A DNA stretch of 64,000 nt from Rhipicephalus microplus (GCF_043290135.1 NC_134707.1:139873319-139937318), one strand, 5' to 3'; shown: positions 34,518 to 47,602, counted from the first letter of the stretch. Notes: generated by a model not told the origin, from the sequence alone. Made by a program: numbers and translations.

Positions 34518-37324
34518 CTTAAGTTTATAGTTGTGGATTTTCTTGTTGCAGAGTTTCGAGTTGCAGAGTTTCAAGTTGTGGAGTTTCTAGTTGCGGAGTC
34601 TCTAGTTGTGGAGTTTCTAGTTGCGGAGTTTCTAGCTGTGGAGTTTCTAGTTGCGGAGTCTCTAGTTGTGCAGTCTCTAGTTGTGGAGTTTCTTGTTGCG
34701 GAGTTTCTAGCTGTAGAGTTTCTAGTTCTGGAGACTCTAGTTGTGGAGTTTCTAGTTGTGGAGTTTCTAGTTGTGGAATTGCTAGTTGCAGAGTTTCTAG
34801 TTGCGGTGACTTTCGTTGCGGAGTCTCAAGTTGTAGAGTGTCTAGTCGTGGAGTTTCTAGTTGTTGAGTTTCTAGTGTCCGAGTTTCTAGTTGCGAAGTC
34901 TCAAGTTGTGCAGTCTCTAGTTGTGGAGTTTCTAGTTGTGGAGTTTCAAGTTGTGGAGTTTCTTGTTGTAGAGTTTCTAGTTTTGAAGTTTCTAGTTGTG
35001 GATTTTCTAGTTGCGGAGTTTCTTAGTAGCGGAGTTTCAAGTTGTGTAGTTTTAGTTGGGGAGTTTCTACTTAAGTTTATAGTTGTGGATTTTCTTGTTG
35101 CAGAGTTTCGAGATGCAGAGTTTAAAGTTGTGGAGTTTCTAGTTGCGGAGTTTCTAGTTGTGGAGTTTCTAGTTGCGGAGTTTCTAGCTGTTGAGTTTCT
35201 AGTTGCGGAGACTCTAGTTGTGCAGTCTCTAGTTGTCGAGTTTCTAGTTGCGGAGTTTCTAGTTGTGGAGTTTCTAGTTGTGGAGACTCTAGTTGTGGAG
35301 TTTCTAGTTGTGGAGTTTCTAGCTTTTGAGTTTCTAGTTGGAAGTTTCTAGTTGCGGAGTTTCTAGTTGCGGAATCTGTCGTTGCGCAGCCTCAAGTTGT
35401 GGAGTGTCTAATCGCGGAGTTTCTAGTTAAGGAGTTCTCTTTTTGTGGAGTCTCCAGTTGTGGAATTTCTAGTTGTAGAGTTTCTAGTTGAGGAGTTTCT
35501 AGTTGCGGAGTGTCTGGTGGTGGAGTTTCTAGTTCTGGAGTTTCTATTTGTGGAGTCTGTAGTTGTGGAATTTGTAGTTGTGGAGTATCTGGTTGTGGTG
35601 TTTCAAGTTGTGGAGTTTCTATTTGTGGAGTTTCTAGTTGTGGAGTTTCTAGTTGTTGAGTTTCTTGTTGCCGAGTTTCTAGTTGCAAAGTCTCAAGTTG
35701 TGGAGTTTCTAGTTGTGGAGTTTCTAGTTGTGGAGTTTCTAGTTGCGGAGTTTCTAGTTGCGGAGTTTCTAGCTGGGGAGTTTCTAGTTGCACAGTCTCT
35801 AGTTGGCAGTCTCTAGTTGTGGAGTCTCCAGTTGTGGAGTTTCTAGTTGTGGAATTGCTAGTTGCAGAGTTTCTAGTTGCGGAGACTTTCGTAGCGGAGT
35901 CTCAAGTTGTAGAGTGTCTAGTGGGGAGTTTCTAGTTGCAGAATTTTCTAATTGTGGAGTCTCTAGTTGTGGAGTTTCTAGTTGCGAAGTGTCTAGTTAT
36001 GGAGTTTCTAGTTGTAAAGTTTCTAGTTGTGGAGTTTCTAGTTGCGGAGTTTGTAGCTGTTGAGTTTCTAGTGGCGGAGTCTCTAGATGTGCAGTCTCTA
36101 GCTGTGGAGTCTCTTGCTGTGGAGATCCTAGTTGTGGAGCTTCTAGTTGGGAACTTTCTAGCTGTGGAGTTTCTAGTTGGGGAGTTTCTAGTTGCAGAGT
36201 TTCTAGTTGCGGACGTTCTAGCTGTGGAGTTTCTAGTTGCGGGCGCTCTAGCTGTGCAGTTTCTAGTTGCAGAGTTTCTAGTGGCGTAGTTTCTAGTTGT
36301 GGTGTTTCAAGTTGTGGAGTTTCTAGTTGTGGAGTTTCTAGTTGCGGGGTTTCTAGCTGTTGAGTTTCTAGTTGCCGAGTTTCTAGTTGCAAAGTCTCAA
36401 GTTGTGGAGTTTCTAGTTGTGGAGGTTCTAGTTGTGGAGTTTCTAGTTGCGGAGTTTCTAGCTGTGGAGTTTCTAGCTTTGGAGTTTCTAGTTGCAGAGT
36501 CTCTAGTTGGCAGTCTCTAGTTGTGGAGTTTCTAGTTGTGGAGTCTCTAGTGGTGGAGTTTGTAGTTGTGGAGTTTCTAGTTGTGGAATCGCTAGTTGCA
36601 GAGTTTCTAGTTGCGGAGACTTTCGTAGCGGAGTCTCAAGTTGTAGAGTGTCTAGTCGTGGAATTTCGAGTTGCAGAGTTTTCTAGTTGAGTCACTAGTT
36701 GTGGAGTTTCTAGTTGTGGAGTTTCTTGTTGCGAAGTTTTTAGTTGCAGAGTTTCTAGTTGCGGACGTTCTAGCTGTGGAGTTTCTAGTGGCAGAGTTTC
36801 TAGTTGCATAGTTTCTAGTTGTAGAGTTTCTAGTTGTGGAGTTTTAGTTGCGGAGTTTCTAGTTGTGAAGATTCTAGTTGTGGAGTTTCTAGTTGTGGAG
36901 TTTCTAGTTGTGGAGTTTTTAGTTGCAGAGTTTCTAGTTGTGGAGTCTCTAATTGTTGAGTTTCTGGTTGTGGAGTTTCTAGTTGTGGAGTTTGTAGTTG
37001 TAGAGTCTGTAGTTGTGGAGTTTCTAGTTGTGGAGTTCCTAGTTATGGAGTCTCGAGTTGTGGAGTTTCTAGTTGCGGAGTTTCTAATTGTGGAGTTTCT
37101 AGTTGTGGAGTTTGTAGTTGTGGAGTATCTAGTTGCTGTGTTTGAAGTTGTGGAGTTTGTAGTTGGAGTTTCTAGGTGTGGAGTTTCTAGATGTTGAGTT
37201 TCTAGTTGTGGAGTTTCAAGTTGTAGAGTTTCTAGTTTTGAAGTTTCTAGTTGTGGATTTTCTGGTTCCGGAGTTTCTAGTTGCGGAGTTTCAAGTTGTG
37301 TAGTTTCTAGTTGAGGAGTTTCTA
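34518..37324. repeat. HOR copy 12 (2,807 bp), type I
   Basis: A at 34,518-34,523, B at 35,070-35,075, XbaI module at 36,082-36,087. The order and variants resemble copy 5 (14,475 onward), including TTTCTTAGTAGCGG near 35,021. Near 36,225 two monomers including the GTTCCAG variant are missing relative to the other XbaI-module copies. An isolated TCTAGA occurs near 37,188. Confidence 0.84.
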
Positions 37325-40251
37325 CTTAAGTTTATAGTTGTGGATTTTCTTGTTGCAGAGTTTCGAGTTGCAGAGTTTCAAGTTGTGGAGTTTCTAGTTG
37401 CGGAGTCTCTAGTTGTGGAGTTTCTAGTTCTGGAGACTCTAGTTGTGGAGTTTCTAGTTGTGGAGTTTCTAGCTTTTTAGTTTCAAGTTGGAAGTTTCTA
37501 GTTGCGGAGTTTCTAGTTGCGGAATCTGTCGTTGCGGAGTCTCAAGTTGTGGAGTGTCTAATCGTGGAGTTTCTAGTTGCGGAGTTTTCTTTTTGTGGAG
37601 TCTCCAGTTGTGGAATTTCCAGTTGTAGAGTTTCTAGTTGCGGAGTTTCTGGTTGCGGAGTGTCTGGTGGTGGAGTTTCTAGTTGCGAAGTTTTCCAGTT
37701 GTGGAGTCTCTAGTTGTGGAGTTTCTAGTTGTGGAGTTTCTAGTTGTGGAATTGCCAGTTGCAGAGTTTCTAGTTGCGGTGACTTCCGTTGCGGAGTCTC
37801 AAGTTGTAGAGTGTCTAGTCGTGGAGTTTCTAGTTGTTGAGTTTCTAGTGGCCGAGTTTCTAGTTGCGAAGTCTCAAGTTGTGCAGTCTCTAGTTGTGGA
37901 GTTTCTAATTGTGGAGTTTCAAGTTGTGGAGTTTCTTGTTGTAGAGTTTCTAGTTTTGAAGTTTCTAGTTGTGGATTTCCTAGTTGCGGAGTTTCTAGTA
38001 GCGGAGTTTCAAGTTGTGTAGTTTTAGTTGGGGAGTTTCTACTTAAGTTTATAGTTGTGGATTTTCTTGTTGCAGAGTTTCGAGTTGCAGAGTTTCAAGT
38101 TGTGGAGTTTCTAGTTGCAGAGTCTCTAGTTGTGGAGTTTCTAGTTGCGGAGTTTCTAGCTGTTGAGTTTCTAGTTGCGGAGACTCTAGTTGTGCAGTCT
38201 CTAGTTGTGGAGTTTCTAGTTGCGGAGTTTCTAGTTGTGGAGTTTCTAGTTGTGGAGACTCTAGTTGTGGAGTTTCTAGTTGTGGAGTTTCTAGCTTTTG
38301 AGTTTCTAGTTGGAAGTTTCTAGTTGCGGAGTTTCTAGTTGCGGAATCTGTCGTTGCGAGCCTCAAGTTGTGGAGTGTCTAATTGTGCAGTTTCTAGTTA
38401 AGGAGTTTTCTTTTTGTGGAGTCTCCAGTTGTGGAATTTCTAGTTGTAGAGTTTCTAGTTGCGGAGTTTCTAGTTGCGGAGTGTCTGGTGCTGGAGTTTC
38501 TAGTTCTGGAGTTTCTATTTGTGGAGTCTGTAGTTGTGGAATTTGTAGTTGTGGAGTATCTGGTTGTGGTGTTTCAAGTTGTGGAGTTTCTATTTGTGGA
38601 GTTTCTAGTTGTGGAGTTTCTAGTTGTTGAGTTTCTTGTTGCCGAGTTTCTAGTTGCAAAGTCTCAAGTTGTGGAGTTTCTAGTTGTGGAGTTTCTAGTT
38701 GTGGAGTTTCTAGTTGCGGAGTTTCTAGTTGCGGAGTTTCTAGCTGTGGAGTTTTTAGTTGCACAGTCTTTAGTTGGCAGTCTCTAGTTGTGGAGTCTCT
38801 AGTTGTGGAGTTTCTAGTTGTGGAGTTTCTAGTTGTGGAATTGCTAGTTGCAGAGTTTCTAGTTGCGGAGACTTTCGTAGCAGAGTCTCAAGTTGTAGAG
38901 TGTCTAGTGGTGGAGTTTCTAGTTGCAGAATTTTCTAGTTGCGGAGTCTCTAGTTGTGGAGTTTCTAGTTGCGAAGTGTCTAGTTATGGAGTTTCTAGTT
39001 GTAAAGTTTCTAGTTGTGGAGTTTCTAGTTGCGGAGTTTGTAGCTGTTGAGTTTCTAGTGGCGGAGTCTCTAGATGTGCAGTCTCTAGTTGTGGAGTCTC
39101 TTGCTGTGGAGATCCTAGTTGTGGAGCTTCTAGTTGGGAACTTTCTAGCTGTGGAGTTTCTAGTTGGGGAGTTTCTAGTTGCAGAGTTTCTAGTTGCGGA
39201 CGTTCTAGCTGTGGAGTTTCTAGTTCCAGAGTTTCTAGTTGCGGGCGCTCTAGCTGTGCAGTTTCTAGTTGCAGAGTTTCTAGTGGCGTAGTTTCTAGTT
39301 GTGGTGTTTCAAGTTGTGGAGTTTCTAGTTGTGGAGTTTCTAGTTGCGGGGTTTCTAGCTGTTGAGTTTCTAGTTGCCGAGTTTCTAGTTGCAAAGTCTC
39401 AAGTTGTGGAGTTTCTAGTTGTGGAGGTTCTAGTTGTGGAGTTTCTAGTTGCGGAGTTTCTAGCTGTGGAGTTTCTAGCTTTGGAGTTTCTAGTTGCAGA
39501 GTCTCTAGTTGGCAGTCTCTAGTTGTGGAGTTTCTAGTTGTGGAGTCTCTAGTTGTGGAGTTTCTAGTTGTGGAGTTTCTAGTTGTGGAATCGCTAGTTG
39601 CAGAGTTTCTAGTTGCGGAGACTTTCGTAGCGGAGTCTCAAGTTGTAGAGTGTCTAGTCGTGGAATTTCGAGTTGCAGAGTTTTCTAGTTGAGTCACTAG
39701 TTGTGGAGTTTCTAGTTGTGGAGTTTCTTGTTGCGAAGTTTTTAGTTGCAGAGTTTCTAGTTGCGGACGTTCTAGCTGTGGAGTTTCTAGTGGCAGAGTT
39801 TCTAGTTGCATAGTTTCTAGTTGTAGAGTTTCTAGTTGTGGAGTTTTAGTTGCGGAGTTTCTAGTTGTGAAGATTCTAGTTGTGGAGTTTCTAGTTGTGG
39901 AGTTTCTAGTTGTGGAGTTTTTAGTTGCAGAGTTTCTAGTTGTGGAGTCTCTAATTGTTCAGTTTCTGGTTGTGGAGTTTCTAGTTGTGGAGTTTGTAGT
40001 TGTAGAGTCTGTAGTTGTGGAGTTTCTAGTTGTGGAGTTCCTAGTTATGGAGTCTCGAGTTGTGGAGTTTCTAGTTGCGGAGTTTCTAATTGTGGAGTTT
40101 CTAGTTGTGGAATTTGTAGTTGTGGAGTATCTAGTTGCGGTGTTTGAAGTTGTGGAGTTTGTAGTTGGAGTTTCTAGGTGTGGAGTTTCTAGTTGTTGAG
40201 TTTCTAGTTGCGGAGTTTCAAGTTGTGTAGTTTCTGGTTGGGGAGTTTCTA
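37325..40251. repeat. HOR copy 13 (2,927 bp), type I to type II transition
   Basis: A at 37,325-37,330 (with GTTGAGGAG before it), B at 38,042-38,047, XbaI module at 39,069-39,074. It follows copy 6 (displacement 19,810) and also copy 7 (about 16,747), then passes into the next type II A signature at 40,252. Near 40,205 it lacks five monomers (75 bp) that are present at the equivalent place near 23,440-23,530. Confidence 0.84.
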
Positions 40252-40456
40252 CTTAAGTTTATAGTTGTGGATTTTCTTGTTGCAGAGTTTCGAGTTGCAG
40301 AGTTTCAAGTTGTGGAGTTTCTAGTTGCGGAGTCTCTAGTTGTGGAGTTTCTAGTTGCGGAGTTTCTAGCTGTGGAGTTTCTAGTTGCGGAGTCTCTAGT
40401 TGTGCAGTCTCTAGTTGTGGAGTTTCTAGTTGCGGAGTTTCTAGCTGTGGAGTTTC

Positions 40457-42870
40457 TAGTTCTGGAGACTCTAGTTGTGGAGTTTCTAGTTGTGGAGTTT
40501 CTAGCTTTTTAGTTTCAAGTTGGAAGTTTCTAGTTGCGGAGTTTCCAGTTGCGGAATCGGTCGTTGCGGAGTCTCAAGTGGTGGAGTGTCTAGTCGTGGA
40601 GATTCTAGTTGCGGAGCTTTCTTTTTGTGGAGTCTCCAGTTGTGGAATTTCTAGTTGTAGAGTTTCTAGTTGCGGAGTTTCTGGTTGCGGAGTGTCTGGT
40701 GGTGGAGTTTCTAGTTGCGAAGTTTTCCAGTTGTGGAGTCTCTAGTTGTGGAGTTTCTAGTTGTGGAGTTTCTAGTTGTGGAATTGCTAGTTGCAGAGTT
40801 TCTAGTTGCGGAGACTTTCGTTGCGGAGTCTCAAGTTGTAGAGTGTCTAGTCGTGGAGTTTCTAGTTGTTGAGTTTCTAGTGGCCGAGTTTCTAGTTGCG
40901 AAGTCTCAAGTTGTGCAGTCTCTAGTTGTGGAGTTCCTAGTTGTGGAGTTTCAAGTTGTGGAGTTTCTTGTGGTAGAGTTTCTAGTTTTGAAGTTTCTAG
41001 TTGTGGATTTTCTAGTTGCGGAGTTTCTAGTAGCGGAGTTTCAAGTTGTGTTGTTTTAGTTGGCGAGTTTCTACTTAAGTTTATAGTTGTGGATTTTCTT
41101 GTTGCAGAGTTTCGAGTTGCAGAGTTTCAAGTTGTGGAGTTTCTAGTTGCGGAGTCTCTAGTTGTGGAGTTTCTAGTTGCGGAGTTTCTAGCTGTTGAGT
41201 TTCTAGTTGCGGAGTCTCTAGTTGTGCAGTCTCTAGTTGTGGAGTTTCTAGTTGCGGAATTTCTAGTTGTGGAGTTTCTAGTTGTGGAGACTCTAGTTGT
41301 GGAGTTTCTAGTTGTGGAATTTCTAGCTTTTGAGTTTCTAGTTGGAAGTTTCTAGTTGCGCAGTTTCTAGTTGCGGAATCTGTCGTTGCGGAGCCTCAAG
41401 TTGAGGAGTGTCTAATCGTGGAGTTTCTAGTTGAGGAGTTTTCTTTTTGTGGAGTCTCCAGTTGTGGAATTTCTAGTTGTAGAGTTTCTAGTTGAGGAGT
41501 TTCTAGTTGCAGAGTGTCTGGTGGTGGAGTTTCTAGTTCTGGAGTTTCTATTTGTGGAGTCTGTAGTTGTGGAATTTGTAGTTGTGGAGTATCTGGTTGT
41601 GGTGTTTCAAGTTGTGGAGTTTCTATATGTGGAGTTTCTAGTTGTGGAGTTTCTAGTTCTTGAGTTTCTAGTTGCCGAGTTTCTAGTTGCAAAGTCTCAA
41701 GTTGTGGAGTTTCTAGTTGTGGAGTTTCTCGTTGTGGAGTTTCTAGTTGCGGAGTTTCTAGTTGCGGAGTTTCTAGCTGTGGAGTTTCTAGTTGCACAGT
41801 CTCTAGTTGGCAGTCTCTAGTTGTGGAGTTTCTAGTTGTGGAGTTTCTAGCGGTGGAGTTTCTACTTGCGTAGTTTCTAGTTGCAGAGTTTCTAGTTGCG
41901 GAGCCTGTCGTTGCGGAGTCTCAAGTTGTGGAGTGTCTAGTCGTGGAGTTTCTAGTTGCGAAGTTTTCTAGTTGTGGAGTCTCTAGTTGTGGAGTTTCTA
42001 GTTGTGGAGTTTCTAGTTGTGGAATTGCTAGTTGCAGAGTTTCTAGTTGCGGAGACTTTCGTAGCGGAGTCTCAAGTTGTAGAGTGTCTAGTCGTGGAAT
42101 TTCTAGTTGCGGAGTTTTCTAGTTGTGGAGTCTCTAGTTGTGGAGTTTCTAGTTGTGGAGTTTCTTGTTGCGGAGTTTCTAGTTGCAGATTTTCTAGTTG
42201 CGGACGTTCTAGCTGTGGAGTTTCTAATTGCAGAGTTTCTAGTTGCATAGTTTCTAGTTGTAGAGTTTCTAGTTGTGGAGTTTTTAGTTGCGGAGTTTCT
42301 AGTTGTGAAGTTTCTAGTGTTGAGCTTCTAGTTGTGGAGTTTATAGTTGTGGAGTTTTTAGTTGCAGAGTTTCTAGTTGTGGAGTCTCTAATTGTTGAGT
42401 CTCTTGTTGTGGAATTTCTAGTTGTGGAGTTTCTAGTTGTGGAGTTTCTAGTTGCGGAGTTTCTGGTGTTGGAGTTTCTAGTTGTGGAGTTTGTAGTTGT
42501 GGAGTCTGTAGTTGTGGAGTTTCTAGTTGGGGAGTTCCTAGTTATAGAGTCTCAAGTTGTGGAGTTTCTAGTTGCGGAGTTTCTAGTTGCAGAGTTTTCT
42601 AGTTGTGGAGTCTCTAGTTGTGGAGTTTCTAGTTGCGAAGTGTCTAGTTATGGAGTGTCTAGTTGTAAAGTTTCTAGTCGTGGAGTTTCTAGTTGCGGAG
42701 TTTCTAGTTGTGGAGTCACTAGTTGTGGAGTTTCTAGTTGTGGAGTTTCTTGTTGCGGAGTTTTTAGTTGCAGAGTTTCTAGTTGCGGACGTTCTAGCTG
42801 TGGAGTTTCTAGTGGCAGAGTTTCTAGTTGCATAGTTTCTGGTTGTAGAGTTTCTAGTTGCGGAGTTTTC
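40457..42870. repeat. 2.41-kb doublet, first unit (2,414 bp)
   Basis: Starts at the TAGTTCTGGAGACTC monomer. The same monomer follows abruptly at 42,871 after a GCGGAGTTTTC monomer, which marks the join. Landmarks recur at +2,414, then +2,411. Confidence 0.88.
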
Positions 42871-45281
42871 TAGTTCTGGAGACTCTAGTTGTGGAGTTTC
42901 TAGTTGTGGAGTTTCTAGCTTTTTAGTTTCAAGTTGGAAGTTTCTAGTTGCGGAGTTTCCAGTTGCGGAATCGGTCGTTGCGGAGTCTCAAGTGGTGGAG
43001 TGTCTAGTCGTGGAGATTCTAGTTGCGGAGCTTTCTTTTTGTGGAGTCTCCAGTTGTGGAATTTCTAGTTGTAGAGTTTCTAGTTGCGGAGTTTCTGGTT
43101 GCGGAGTGTCTGGTGGTGGAGTTTCTAGTTGCGAAGTTTTCCAGTTGTGGAGTCTCTAGTTGTGGAGTTTCTAGTTGTGGAGTTTCTAGTTGTGGAATTG
43201 CTAGTTGCAGAGTTTCTAGTTGCGGAGACTTTCGTTGCGGAGTCTCAAGTTGTAGAGTGTCTGGTCGTGGAGTTTCTAGTTGTTGAGTTTCTAGTGGCCG
43301 AGTTTCTAGTTGCGAAGTCTCAAGTTGTGCAGTCTCTAGTTGTGGAGTTCCTAGTTGTGGAGTTTCAAGTTGTGGAGTTTCTTGTAGAGTTTCTAGTTTT
43401 GAAGTTTCTAGTTGTGGATTTTCTAGTTGCGGAGTTTCTAGTAGCGGAGTTTCAAGTTGTGTTGTTTTAGTTGGCGAGTTTCTACTTAAGTTTATAGTTG
43501 TGGATTTTCTTGTTGCAGAGTTTCGAGTTGCAGAGTTTCAAGTTGTGGAGTTTCTAGTTGCGGAGTCTCTAGTTGTGAAGTTTCTAGTTGCGGAGTTTCT
43601 AGCTGTTGAGTTTCTAGTTGCGGAGTCTCTAGTTGTGCAGTCTCTAGTTGTGGAGTTTCTAGTTGCGGAATTTCTAGTTGTGGAGTTTCTAGTTGTTGAG
43701 ACTCTAGTTGTGGAGTTTCTAGTTGTGGAGTTTCTAGCTTTTGAGTTTCTAGTTGGAAGTTTCTAGTTGCGGAGTTTCTAGTTGCGGAATCTGTCGTTGC
43801 GGAGCCTCAAGTTGAGGAGTGTCTAATCGTGGAGTTTCTAGTTGAGGAGTTTTCTTTTTGTGGAGTCTCCAGTTGTGGAATTTCTAGTTGTAGAGTTTCT
43901 AGTTGAGGAGTTTCTAGTTGCAGAGTGTCTGGTGGTGGAGTTTCTAGTTCTGGAGTTTCTATTTGTGGAGTCTGTAGTTGTGGAATTTGTAGTTGTGGAG
44001 TATCTGGTTGTGGTGTTTCAAGTTGTGGAGTTTCTATTTGTGGAGTTTCTAGTTGTGGAGTTTCTAGTTCTTGAGTTTCTAGTTGCCGAGTTTCTAGTTG
44101 CAAAGTCTCAAGTTGTGGAGTTTCTAGTTGTGGAGTTTCTCGTTGTGGAGTTTCTAGTTGCGGAGTTTCTAGTTGCGGAGTTTCTAGCTGTGGAGTTTCT
44201 AGTTGCACAGTCTCTAGTTGGCAGTCTCTAGTTGTGGAGTTTCTAGTTGTGGAGTTTCTAGCGGTGGAGTTTCTACTTGCGTAGTTTCTAGTTGCAGAGT
44301 TTCTAGTTGCGGAGCCTGTCGTTGCGGAGTCTCAAGTTGTGGAGTGTCTAGTCGTGGAGTTTCTAGTTGCGAAGTTTTCTAGTTGTGGAGTCTCTAGTTG
44401 TGGAGTTTCTAGTTGTGGAGTTTCTAGTTGTGGAATTGCTAGTTGCAGAGTTTCTAGTTGCGGAGACTTTCGTAGCGGAGTCTCAAGTTGTAGAGTGTCT
44501 AGTCGTGGAATTTCTAGTTGCGGAGTTTTCTAGTTGTGGAGTCTCTAGTTGTGGAGTTTCTAGTTGTGGAGTTTCTTGTTGCGGAGTTTCTAGTTGCAGA
44601 GTTTCTAGTTGCGGACGTTCTAGCTGTGGAGTTTCTAATTGCAGAGTTTCTAGTTGCATAGTTTCTAGTTGTAGAGTTTCTAGTTGTGGAGTTTTTAGTT
44701 GCGGAGTTTCTAGTTGTGAAGTTTCTAGTGTTGAGCTTCTAGTTGTGGAGTTTATAGTTGTGGAGTTTTTAGTTGCAGAGTTTCTAGTTGTGGAGTCTCT
44801 AATTGTTGAGTCTCTTGTTGTGGAATTTCTAGTTGTGGAGTTTCTAGTTGTGGAGTTTCTAGTTGCGGAGTTTCTGGTGTTGGAGTTTCTAGTTGTGGAG
44901 TTTGTAGTTGTGGAGTCTGTAGTTGTGGAGTTTCTAGTTGTGGAGTTTCTAGTTATAGAGTCTCAAGTTGTGGAGTTTCTAGTTGCGGAGTTTCTAGTTG
45001 CAGAGTTTTCTAGTTGTGGAGTCTCTAGTTGTGGAGTTTCTAGTTGCGAAGTGTCTAGTTATGGAGTGTCTAGTTGTAAAGTTTCTAGTCGTGGAGTTTC
45101 TAGTTGCGGAGTTTCTAGTTGTGGAGTCACTAGTTGTGGAGTTTCTAGTTGTGGAGTTTCTTGTTGCGGAGTTTTTAGTTGCAGAGTTTCTAGTTGCGGA
45201 CGTTCTAGCTGTGGAGTTTCTAGTGGCAGAGTTTTTAGTTGCATAGTTTCTGGTTGTAGAGTTTCTAGTTGCGGAGTTTTC
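42871..45281. repeat. 2.41-kb doublet, second unit (2,411 bp)
   Basis: Three bases shorter than the first unit because one monomer reads GTTTCTTGTAGA (12 bp, about 43,377) where the first unit has a 15-bp form ending GTGGTAGA. This small non-15 deletion is a useful tag for this unit. Scattered single-base differences are otherwise few. Confidence 0.88.
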
Positions 45282-45850
45282 TAGTTGTGGAGTCTCTAGT
45301 TGTGGAGTTTCTAGTTTTGGAGTTTCTTGTTGCGGAGTTTCTAGTTGCAGAGTTTCTAGTTGCGGACGTTCTAGCTGTGGAGTTTCTAATTGCAGAGTTT
45401 CTAGTTGCATAGTTTCTAGTTGTAGAGTTTCTAGTTGTGGAGTTTTTAGTTGCGGAGTTTCTAGTTGTGAAGATTCTAGTGTTGAGCTTCTAGTTGTGGA
45501 GTTTATAGTTGTGGAGTTTTTAGTTGCAGAGTTTCTAGTTGTGGAGTCTCTAATTGTTGAGTCTCTTGTTGTGGAATTTCTAGTTGTGGAGTTTCTAGTT
45601 GTGGAGTTTCTAGTTGCGGAGTTTCTGGTGTTAGAGTTTCTAGTTGTGGAGTTTGTAGTTGTGGAGTCTGTAGTTGTGGAGTTTCTAGTTGTGGAGTTCC
45701 TAGTTATAGAGTCTCAAGTTGTGGAGTTTCTAGTTGCGGAGTTTCTAGTTGTAGAGTTTTCTAGTTGTGGAGTCTCTAGTTGTGGAGTTTATAGTTGCGA
45801 AGTGTCTAGTTATGGAGTGTCTAGTTGTAAAGTTTCTGGTCGTGGAGTTT
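45282..45850. repeat. 751-bp-shifted partial repeat
   Basis: After the 2.41-kb doublet, the modules GCGGACG, GCATAG, GTTGAGCTTC and CTAATTGTTGAG repeat once more, shifted by 751 bp (GTTGAGCTTC at 44,730 and at 45,481). It then leads, through a GGTCGTGG monomer near 45,838, into the block shared with 58.8 and 60.2 kb. Confidence 0.78.
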
Positions 45851-47602
45851 CTAGTTGCGGAGTTTCTATTTGTGGAGTTTCTAGTTCTGGAGTTTCTAGT
45901 TGTTGAGTTTCTTGTTGCCGAGTTTCTAGTTGCAAAGTCTCAAGTTGTGGAGTTTCTAGTTGTGGAGTTTCTAGTTGTGGAGTTTCTAGTTGCGGAGTTT
46001 CTAGTTGCGGAGTTTCTAGCTGTGGAGTTTCTAGTTGCACAGTCTCTAGTTGGCAGTCTCTAGTTGTGGAGTCTCTAGTTGTGGAGTTTCTAGTTGTGGA
46101 GTTTCTAGTTGTGGAATTGCTAGTTGCAGAGTTTCTAGTTGCGGAGACTTTCGTAGCAGAGTCTCAAGTTGTAGAGTGTCTAGTGGTGGAGTTTCTAGTT
46201 GCAGAATTTTCTAGTTGTGGAGTCTCTAGTTGTGGAGTTTCTAGTTGCGAAGTGTCTAGTTATGGAGTTTCTAGTTGTAAAGTTTCTAGTTGTGGAGTTT
46301 CTAGTTGCGGAGTTTGTAGCTGTTGAGTTTCTAGTGGCGGAGTCTCTAGATGTGCAGTCTCTAGTTGTGGAGTCTCTTGCTGTGGAGATCCTAGTTGTGG
46401 AGCTTCTAGTTGGGAACTTTCTAGCTGTGGAGTTTCTAGTTGTGGAGTTTCTAGTTGCAGAGTTTCTAGTTGCGGACGTTCTAGCTGTGGAGTTTCTAGT
46501 TCCAGAGTTTCTAGTTGCGGGCGCTCTAGCTGTGCAGTTTCTAGTTGCAGAGTTTCTAGTGGCGTAGTTTCTAGTTGTGGTGTTTCAAGTTGTGGAGTTT
46601 CTAGTTGTGGAGTTTCTAGTTGCGGGGTTTCTAGCTGTTGAGTTTCTAGTTGCCGAGTTTCTAGTTGCAAAGTCTCAAGTTGTGGAGTTTCTAGTTGTGG
46701 AGGTTCTAGTTGTGGAGTTTCTAGTTGCGGAGTTTCTAGCTGTGGAGTTTCTAGCTTTGGAGTTTCTAGTTGCAGAGTCTCTAGTTGGCAGTCTCTAGTT
46801 GTGGAGTTTCTAGTTGTGGAGTCTCTAGTTGTGGAGTTTCTAGTTGTGGAGTTTCTAGTTGTGGAATCGCTAGTTGCAGAGTTTCTAGTTGCGGAGACTT
46901 TCGTAGCGGAGTCTCAAGTTGTAGAGTGTCTAGTCGTGGAATTTCGAGTTGCAGAGTTTTCTAGTTGAGTCACTAGTTGTGGAGTTTCTAGTTGTGGAGT
47001 TTCTTGTTGCGAAGTTTTTAGTTGCAGAGTTTCTAGTTGCGGACATTCTAGCTGTGGAGTTTCTAGTGGCAGAGTTTCTAGTTGCATAGTTTCTAGTTGT
47101 AGAGTTTCTAGTTGTGGAGTTTTAGTTGCGGAGTTTCTAGTTGTGAAGATTCTAGTTGTGGAGTTTCTAGTTGTGGAGTTTCTAGTTGTGGAGTTTTTAG
47201 TTGCAGAGTTTCTAGTTGTGGAGTCTCTAATTTTTGAGTTTCTGGTTGTGGAGTTTCTAGTTGTGGAGTTTGTAGTTGTAGAGTCTGTAGTTGTGGAGTT
47301 TCTAGTTGTGGAGTTCCTAGTTATGGAGTCTCGAGTTGTGGAGTTTCTAGTTGCGGAGTTTCTAATTGTGGAGTTTCTAGTTGTGGAATTTGTAGTTGTG
47401 GAGTATCTAGTTGCGGTGTTTGAAGTTGTGGAGTTTGTAGTTGGAGTTTCTAGGTGTGGAGTTTCTAGTTGCTGAGTTTCTAGTTGTGGAGTTTCAAGTT
47501 GTAGAGTTTCTAGTTTTGAAGTTTCTAGTTGTGGATTTTCTAGTTGCGGAGTTTCTAGTTGCGGAGTTTCAAGTTGTGTAGTTTCTGGTTGGGGAGTGTC
47601 TA
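45551..47602. repeat. Source-type block for the right-hand duplications
   Basis: Parts of this stretch recur at 58,593-59,660 (displacement 13,042), at 60,160-61,952 (14,423 in its later part) and at 61,953-63,460 (15,858 at the end). A lineage tag is GCGGACATTC at 47,040-47,049, where other HORs have GCGGACGTTC; it recurs near 61,463 and 62,898. A second tag is GAGTGTCTACTTAAG just before the A signature, recurring at 63,461. I cannot tell the direction of copying. Confidence 0.8.

Larger units (their letters stand above)
40252..47602. repeat. HOR copy 14, composite 7.35-kb interval without an intervening A signature
   Basis: A at 40,252-40,257, B at 41,074-41,079 and again at 43,485-43,490; the next A is at 47,603. 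The interval contains a 2.41-kb tandem doublet whose unit does not include A, then a further 0.75-kb partial repeat, then a block with the XbaI module at 46,345-46,350. Both B signatures read GTGTTGTTTTAG rather than GTGTAGTTTTAG, a variant private to this doublet. Confidence 0.83.
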
